A DNA stretch of 12,606 nt, taken from Actinidia chinensis. Taxonomy: Eukaryota > Streptophyta > Magnoliopsida > Ericales > Actinidiaceae. Within the stretch, counting starts at the first letter, position 1; the number at the start of each line of letters is the position of its first letter. The DNA lies in the NCBI GenBank assembly GCA_009663005.1, contig CM018895.1, positions 16,439,223 to 16,451,828 of the forward strand. Reading direction: 5' to 3'. A model generated the notes under the pieces. The model searched no databases, was not told the origin of the DNA, and saw only the letters and a program-made list of their open reading frames with translations. This document shows positions 9,134 to 12,606 of the stretch, one piece after another. The position numbers and the translations under genes are program-made.

Positions 9134-9138
9134 GGTAC
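9134..9138 (+). other. 40-bp deletion junction between GGTAC direct repeats
   Basis: Intact B subrepeats carry GGTAC twice, 40 bases apart (CTAGGTACTTTC and GAGGTACGTAAC). Here a single GGTAC is flanked on the left by GGCCTT and on the right by TGTAAGATTTGC, so one GGTAC and the spacer are missing. Confidence 0.75.
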
Positions 9139-9225
9139 TGTAAGATTTGCTTAAATGTTGTATATGTATCTTGGACCGTAATTAACTTGAGTTTGAATGT
9201 TTTCCCCGGGTTCAACTTTAAGCTC

Positions 9226-9380
9226 AAGTAAATTGGTATTATTAGTTAATGCTTTATGTGTTATTTATCTCTTTCAAATATTGTTGATTTGAATTTTTGA
9301 TAATAGTAGTGACTGAATGTTGTATGTGTATCTTGGACCGTAATTATAACTTGGAAAGTTTGAAGTTTCCCGGTGTCACT
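9226..9380 (+). repeat. C/B hybrid subrepeat
   Basis: The left half is subrepeat C up to GTAGTGACTG near 9315. The right half is subrepeat B from AATGTTGTATG onward. The join keeps the ~157-bp phase, because the two halves meet at roughly aligned positions of the two subrepeats. This points to recombination guided by subrepeat homology. Confidence 0.75.
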
Positions 9381-9382
9381 TA

Positions 9383-9404
9383 AAAAAAAATGAGGGATGG
9401 ACGT
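9383..9404 (+). other. Short non-satellite insertion
   Basis: An A-run followed by TGAGGGATGGACGT replaces the start of the C subrepeat (normally TTTAAGCTCAAG). It matches nothing in other copies. Its origin is unknown. Confidence 0.65.
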
Positions 9405-9559
9405 CTCAGTAATTACGTGTGAGTTGTTAGTTAACGCCTTATTTGTACTTTATCTCTTTGAAAGAATGTTTGGATTGAATTTTTGAGTAAAATAAGTAGT
9501 GACTGTTTTGTATTTGTATGTTTTGCGAGACTAATACTTTTGACTTTGGTGTTTAACAT

Positions 9560-10027
9560 GATCACGCTCAAGTTACAGGTATTAATTAGTTAACCCTTCA
9601 TGTTGTAATTTTCTTTTTGAAATTATACTGATTTAAATTTTAAGTAATGAGTATGACTATTTTGGGGTCATTTTGTTTTGTTTTGGCGAGGACTTATGCT
9701 ATTGACTAAACGGACTCAATTGGGATTACGCTCGTTAATTGCGATGCCTATGCCTAGGTACTTTAAATACATATTTCCACACTTTTAAATATTAAGGTAC
9801 TACCATTTGCTTAAATGTTGGTATATGTATCTTGACCGTAATTAACTTGAGTTGAACTTCCCCGGTGTCACTTAAACTCAGTAATTAGGTATTATTATTA
9901 ACGTTTATGTGATTACTTTATCTTGGGCCAAAAAATAATGTTGATTTGAATTTTTGAGTAATAAGTAGTGACTGTTTTGTATTTGTTTGTTTTGCTAGGA
10001 CTATGCTATTGACTTTGTGTTTAACAT
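9560..10027 (+). repeat. Monomer 21 (468 bp)
   Basis: This is a complete A1 copy with the GAACTTCCCC / TTAAACTC variant and a Ca C. Odd local changes are GGGGTCA in A near 9664 and TTGGGCCAAAAAATAATG in C near 9923. Confidence 0.9.
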
Positions 10028-10528
10028 ATCAAGCTCAGGTTAGTTAGGTATTATTGTTTATGCCTATGTTGTAATTTGTCTTTTTTAAATTATCTGATTT
10101 GAAATTTTAAGTAATGAGTAGTGACTATTTGCTTTTGTTTGGTTTTGTCGAGGTTATCTATTGACCTAAAGGGACTCGATTGGATGTACCTCGCTTCAAT
10201 TGCGATGCCTATGCTTATGTACTTTTAAATACATATTTCCACCTACTTTTAAATATTGGAGGTACGTTAACTTTTCTTTTACAATGGTTTACTGTATATG
10301 TACTTGGCCGTATTAACTTGAGTTATGATGTATCCCGGGTTTTCACCATTCTTAGAGCCTCCCACTACATGCACAGGTATTATTATCTTACCGCTTTATA
10401 TTGTTCGTATTATATCTTCTGAATATGTTGATTTGAATTTTTGAGTTAATAGTAGGCGCACTGGTGTTTTGTATTGTATTCGTTTGCGCGTGTAGGACCT
10501 AATGCTATTTGCCTTTGGTGTTTACGTT
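10028..10528 (+). repeat. Monomer 22 (501 bp, degraded C)
   Basis: This is a complete but noisy A1 copy that has lost the G of GATC. B ends GATGTATCCCGGG, a variant shared with monomers 24 and 25. The start of C, about 10337-10400, is poorly matched (CCATTCTTAGAGCCTCCC in place of TTTAAGCTCAAGTAAATTAGG). An 80-codon open frame here is a by-product of the repeat. Confidence 0.85.
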
Positions 10529-11027
10529 ATCAGCTCAAGTTACTTAGGTATTATTAGTTATGTCTCCCCCCCCTGTGGGGTGGCCCTCGTTATGTTGTAC
10601 ACTTGTCTTTTTTTAATTATAATGATTACATTTTAATAATGAGTAGTGGACTATTTTTGCATTATGGTGTTTTTTTGCGAGGACTTATGCTATTAAGACC
10701 TAGGACTCGACTTGGATGGACCTCGTTAATTGCGATGCCTGCCTAGGTATCTTGTCAATATATTTTTCACACTTTTAAATATTGACTTCCGGAACATTGC
10801 TTTAATTGTTGTATATGTAATTTTTGGACCGTACTTAACTTGAGTTTCGAAGTTTCCCGGGGTTCAACTTTAAGCTCAGTACATAGGTATTATTAGTTAA
10901 CTGCCTTATGTGTTATCTTTATCTTTTTAAATAATGTTGATTTATATTTTGAGTCAATAGTAGTTACCTGTGTTTTGTATTGTATTGTTGTGTCGAGGAC
11001 TAATCCTATGACTTTGGTGTTTTATAT
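10529..11027 (+). repeat. Monomer 23 (499 bp, GC-rich insertion)
   Basis: This is a complete A1 copy enlarged by a ~26-bp GC-rich insertion in A. The B end is CGAAGTTTCCCGGGG and C is Ca-like. Confidence 0.88.
10564..10589 (+). other. GC-rich insertion with a C8/G4 fold-back
   Basis: C8 at 10566-10573, TGT, then GGGG at 10577-10580 and TGGCCCTCG lie between TTAGTTATGT and TTATGTTG. Other copies read straight through. It could form a short hairpin. It may be a real insertion or a low-quality read segment. Confidence 0.75.
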
Positions 11028-11498
11028 GATCATGCTCAAGTTAATACAGTATTATTGTTACTGTCTATATGTTGTCATCTTCTCTCTTTAAATTGTAGGG
11101 CTTAATTTAAATTTTAAGTATCATGAGTAGTGCGTATTTTGTTCTTTGTTTTGTTTTGCGAGAATTTATGTCTATTAACTAAAGGACTCGATTGGATGTC
11201 CTCGTTAATTCGCGATGCCTATCCTAGGTACTTTCACATACATATTTCTACACCTTTAATTATTGAGGTAACTAGCCACATTTGCTTAAATTTTGTATAT
11301 GTATCTTGGACCGTAATTAACTTGAGTTTGATGTATCCGGGTTCAACTTAAGCTTCAAGTAAATTAGGTATTCTTTAGTTACCTTATGTTACTTTATCTC
11401 TTTCAAATAATGTTGATTGAATTTGAGTAATAATCGTGACCTGTTTGTATTTGTATTGTTTTGCGAGGACTAATACTAGTGACTTTGTGTTCTCAACA
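11028..11498 (+). repeat. Monomer 24 (471 bp)
   Basis: This is a complete A2-type copy (TTAATACAG, AATTGTAGG, GAGAATTTATG). B ends GATGTATCCGGG. C is mixed (TTAGGTATT, but TAATACTAGTGAC). Confidence 0.9.
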
Positions 11499-11952
11499 GA
11501 TCAAGCTCAGTTTACTTTAGGTATTATTAGTTATGCTTATGTTGTAATTTGTCTGTTTGAAATTATACTGATTTAAATTTTAAGTAATGAGTAGTGACAT
11601 TTTGCATGTTGTTTTGTTTTGCGAGGACTTATGCGATTGACCAAAGGACGCGATTGGAATGTACCTCGTTAATTGCGTTGCCTAGCTAGGTACTTTCATA
11701 CATATTTCCACCTTTTAAATTTGAGGTACGTAACATTTGCTTAATGTTGTATATGTATCTTGGACTGTAATTAACTTGATTTTGATGTATCCCGGATCAA
11801 CTAAGCTCAGTAATTAGGTTTATTGTTTACGCTTTTTGTGTTTACTTTATCTCTTTCAAATATTGTTAATTTGATTTTTTGAGTACTAAGTAGTGACTGT
11901 TTTGTATTTGTATTGTTTTGCGGGCTATTGGCTATTGACTTTGGTGTTAAAT
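11499..11952 (+). repeat. Monomer 25 (454 bp)
   Basis: This is a complete A1 copy with the A1v mark ACCAAAGG but GGACTTATGC. B ends GATGTATCCCGG and C is Ca. Confidence 0.9.
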
Positions 11953-12421
11953 GATCAAGCTCAAGTTACTTAGGTATGTATTAGTTAATGCCTTATGTTG
12001 GTAATTGCTTTTTTAAATATACGATTTAAATTTTAAGTAATGAGTAGTGACATTTTGGGCATTTGTTTTTTGTGCGAGGACTTATGCTATTGACTAAAGG
12101 ACTCTATTGATGTACCTCGTTAATTGCGATGCCTATGGCCTAGGTACTTCAAATACCTAGTTCGCACATTTTTAAATATTGAGGTACGTAACATTTGCTT
12201 TAAATTTGTATATTATCTTGGACCGTATTAACTTGAGTTTGAACTTACCTGGGTTCGAACTTTAAGCTCAATAAATTAGTATTATTAGGTTAACGCTTAT
12301 GTGTTACTTTATCTCTTTCAAATATTGTTGATTTGAATTTTTTTGAGTAATAAGTAGCGATGTGTTTGGTCATTGTATTGTTTTGCTAGGACTAATGCTA
12401 TTGACTTTGGTGTTTAACAAT
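11953..12421 (+). repeat. Monomer 26 (469 bp)
   Basis: This is a complete A1 copy (TTACTTAGG, GCGAGGACTTATG, ACTAAAGG). The B end is GAACTTACCTGGG, so the CCCGGG core is lost. C is Ca. Confidence 0.9.
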
Positions 12422-12606
12422 GATCAAGCTCAAGTTACTTAGGTATTATTAGTTAATGCCTTGTGTTGTCATTTCTCTCTTGAAATTGTACTGATTTAAA
12501 TTGAAGTAAATGAGTGTGACTATTTTTGCATTGTTTTGTTTTGTCGAGAATTTATGCTATTGACTAAAGGACTCGATTGGATGTACCTCGTTAATTGCGA
12601 TGCCAT
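12422..12606 (+). repeat. Monomer 27 (partial, cut by the window end)
   Basis: Only A and the first ~40 bases of B are present. A is A2 (CTCTCTTGAAATTGTACTG, GAGAATTTATG) with a TTACTTAGG start, like monomer 12. The array clearly continues past the window. Confidence 0.93.

Larger units (their letters stand above)
8932..9559 (+). repeat. Rearranged monomer block 20 (628 bp, four subrepeats)
   Basis: The order is A - B (shortened) - C/B hybrid - C. A is A1v-like (GTGAGACTTTCTGG, ACCAAAGG) and interrupted by a G16 run. B lacks 40 bases. C begins normally near 9220 (AAGCTCAAGTAAATTGG) but after GTAGTGACTG at about 9315 it continues as B (AATGTTGTATGTGTATC, TTGGACCGTAATT). It then runs through a damaged CCCGG core into a Cb copy at about 9404-9559. 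The B part after the join has GTATGTGTATC like monomer 14, and the last C is Cb. The simplest reading is two monomers fused by loss of two subrepeats (about 314 bp). Confidence 0.85.
1..12606 (+). repeat. Satellite DNA array, ~472-bp monomer, 27 copies head to tail
   Basis: The whole window is one tandem array. A start motif GATC(A)AGCTCAAGTT recurs at 1, 485, 960, 1442, 1917, 2384, 2856, 3321, 3795, 4246, 4704, 5183, 5647, 6115, 6587, 7059, 7534, 7995, 8457, 8932, 9560, 10028, 10529, 11028, 11499, 11953 and 12422. The median spacing is about 472 bp and no copy is inverted. Between these marks the order of landmarks is fixed: TTTTGTTTTGCGAGGAC, GGACTCGATTGG, GTACCTCGTTAATTGCGAT, GGTACGTAACATTTGC, TCTTGGACCGTAATTAAC, CCCCGGG, then a second AGCTCAAGT block ending in ATTGACTTTGG. 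No unique flanking sequence is present, so the array extends beyond both ends. Arrays of this type are known from heterochromatin of plants and animals; the family and host are not recognised. The strand is arbitrary. Confidence 0.97.

Noticed and set aside
9030..9227. 65-codon minus-strand open frame with a proline run
   Set aside because: The proline run is just the G16 tract read on the other strand, and the frame exists only because of the rearranged copy.
1..12606. CRISPR array
   Set aside because: The repeat unit is ~472 bp with no unique spacers; the whole unit recurs, which is satellite structure.
1..12606. Transposable element or long terminal repeat
   Set aside because: No coding domain, terminal inverted repeats, target-site duplication, polypurine tract or primer-binding site was seen; the tandem period explains all internal similarity.
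1..12606. Read artefact from missed hairpin adapters (same insert read repeatedly)
   Set aside because: That would alternate strands. All copies are in one orientation, and linked variants recur in an ordered way.
1..12606. Telomeric repeats or bacterial/phage genes
   Set aside because: No short telomere-type motif array and no coding density in any frame.

Overview
The window is one uninterrupted array of eukaryotic satellite DNA with no gene in it. It is A+T-rich (roughly two thirds or more by eye). It consists of head-to-tail copies, all in the same orientation, of a monomer of about 472 bp. I count 27 monomer starts at a recurring GATC(A)AGCTC motif: 25 intervals of 451-501 bp, one rearranged interval of 628 bp, and a final partial copy cut off by the window end. 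Long satellites of this kind are typical of centromeric, pericentromeric or subtelomeric heterochromatin in plants and animals. I do not recognise the family and cannot name the organism.

Each monomer is itself a degenerate trimer of subrepeats of about 157 bp on average: A (~142 bp), B (~170 bp) and C (~160 bp). A and C are clearly related. B is an older, diverged relative that holds most of the CpG sites and ends in a GC-rich CCCCGGG motif at the centre of a 12+10+12 bp dyad.

The monomers fall into linked variants. For A: A1 (TTACTTAGG, TTATACTG, GCGAGGAC), A1v (A1 plus ACCAAAGG) and A2 (usually TTAATTAGG, TTGTACTG, GAGAATTT or GAGAAC). For C: Ca (TTAGGTATTATT, AACGCTTTATGTGTTAC), Ca1 (ends CTCTTGAGTTTAAC), Ca2 (ends GGTATTTAAC) and Cb (TTACGTATTG, AACGCCTTATGTTGTAC, TAATACT). 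They alternate in places, giving a ~944-bp dimeric higher-order repeat: A1-Ca1 / A2 at about 2384-5182, and A1-Ca2 / A1v-Cb at about 5647-7533.

Region by region: 1-5182 is a regular array with many single-base indels; 5183-6770 is the cleanest part; 6770-8931 is regular but noisy again; 8932-9559 is a rearranged block holding a G16 run, a 40-bp deletion between GGTAC repeats, a C/B hybrid subrepeat and a short foreign insertion; 9560-12606 is regular again apart from a GC-rich insertion near 10564-10589 and a degraded C subrepeat near 10337-10400.

Differences between copies are dominated by scattered one- or two-base indels and lie unevenly along the window. This looks more like uncorrected long-read error than satellite evolution, so the fine detail of any single copy should be read with caution. 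Short open frames recur at the same repeat phase and are by-products of the repeat. I found no sign of a new genetic system; the interest lies in the nested architecture of the satellite and its local rearrangement.
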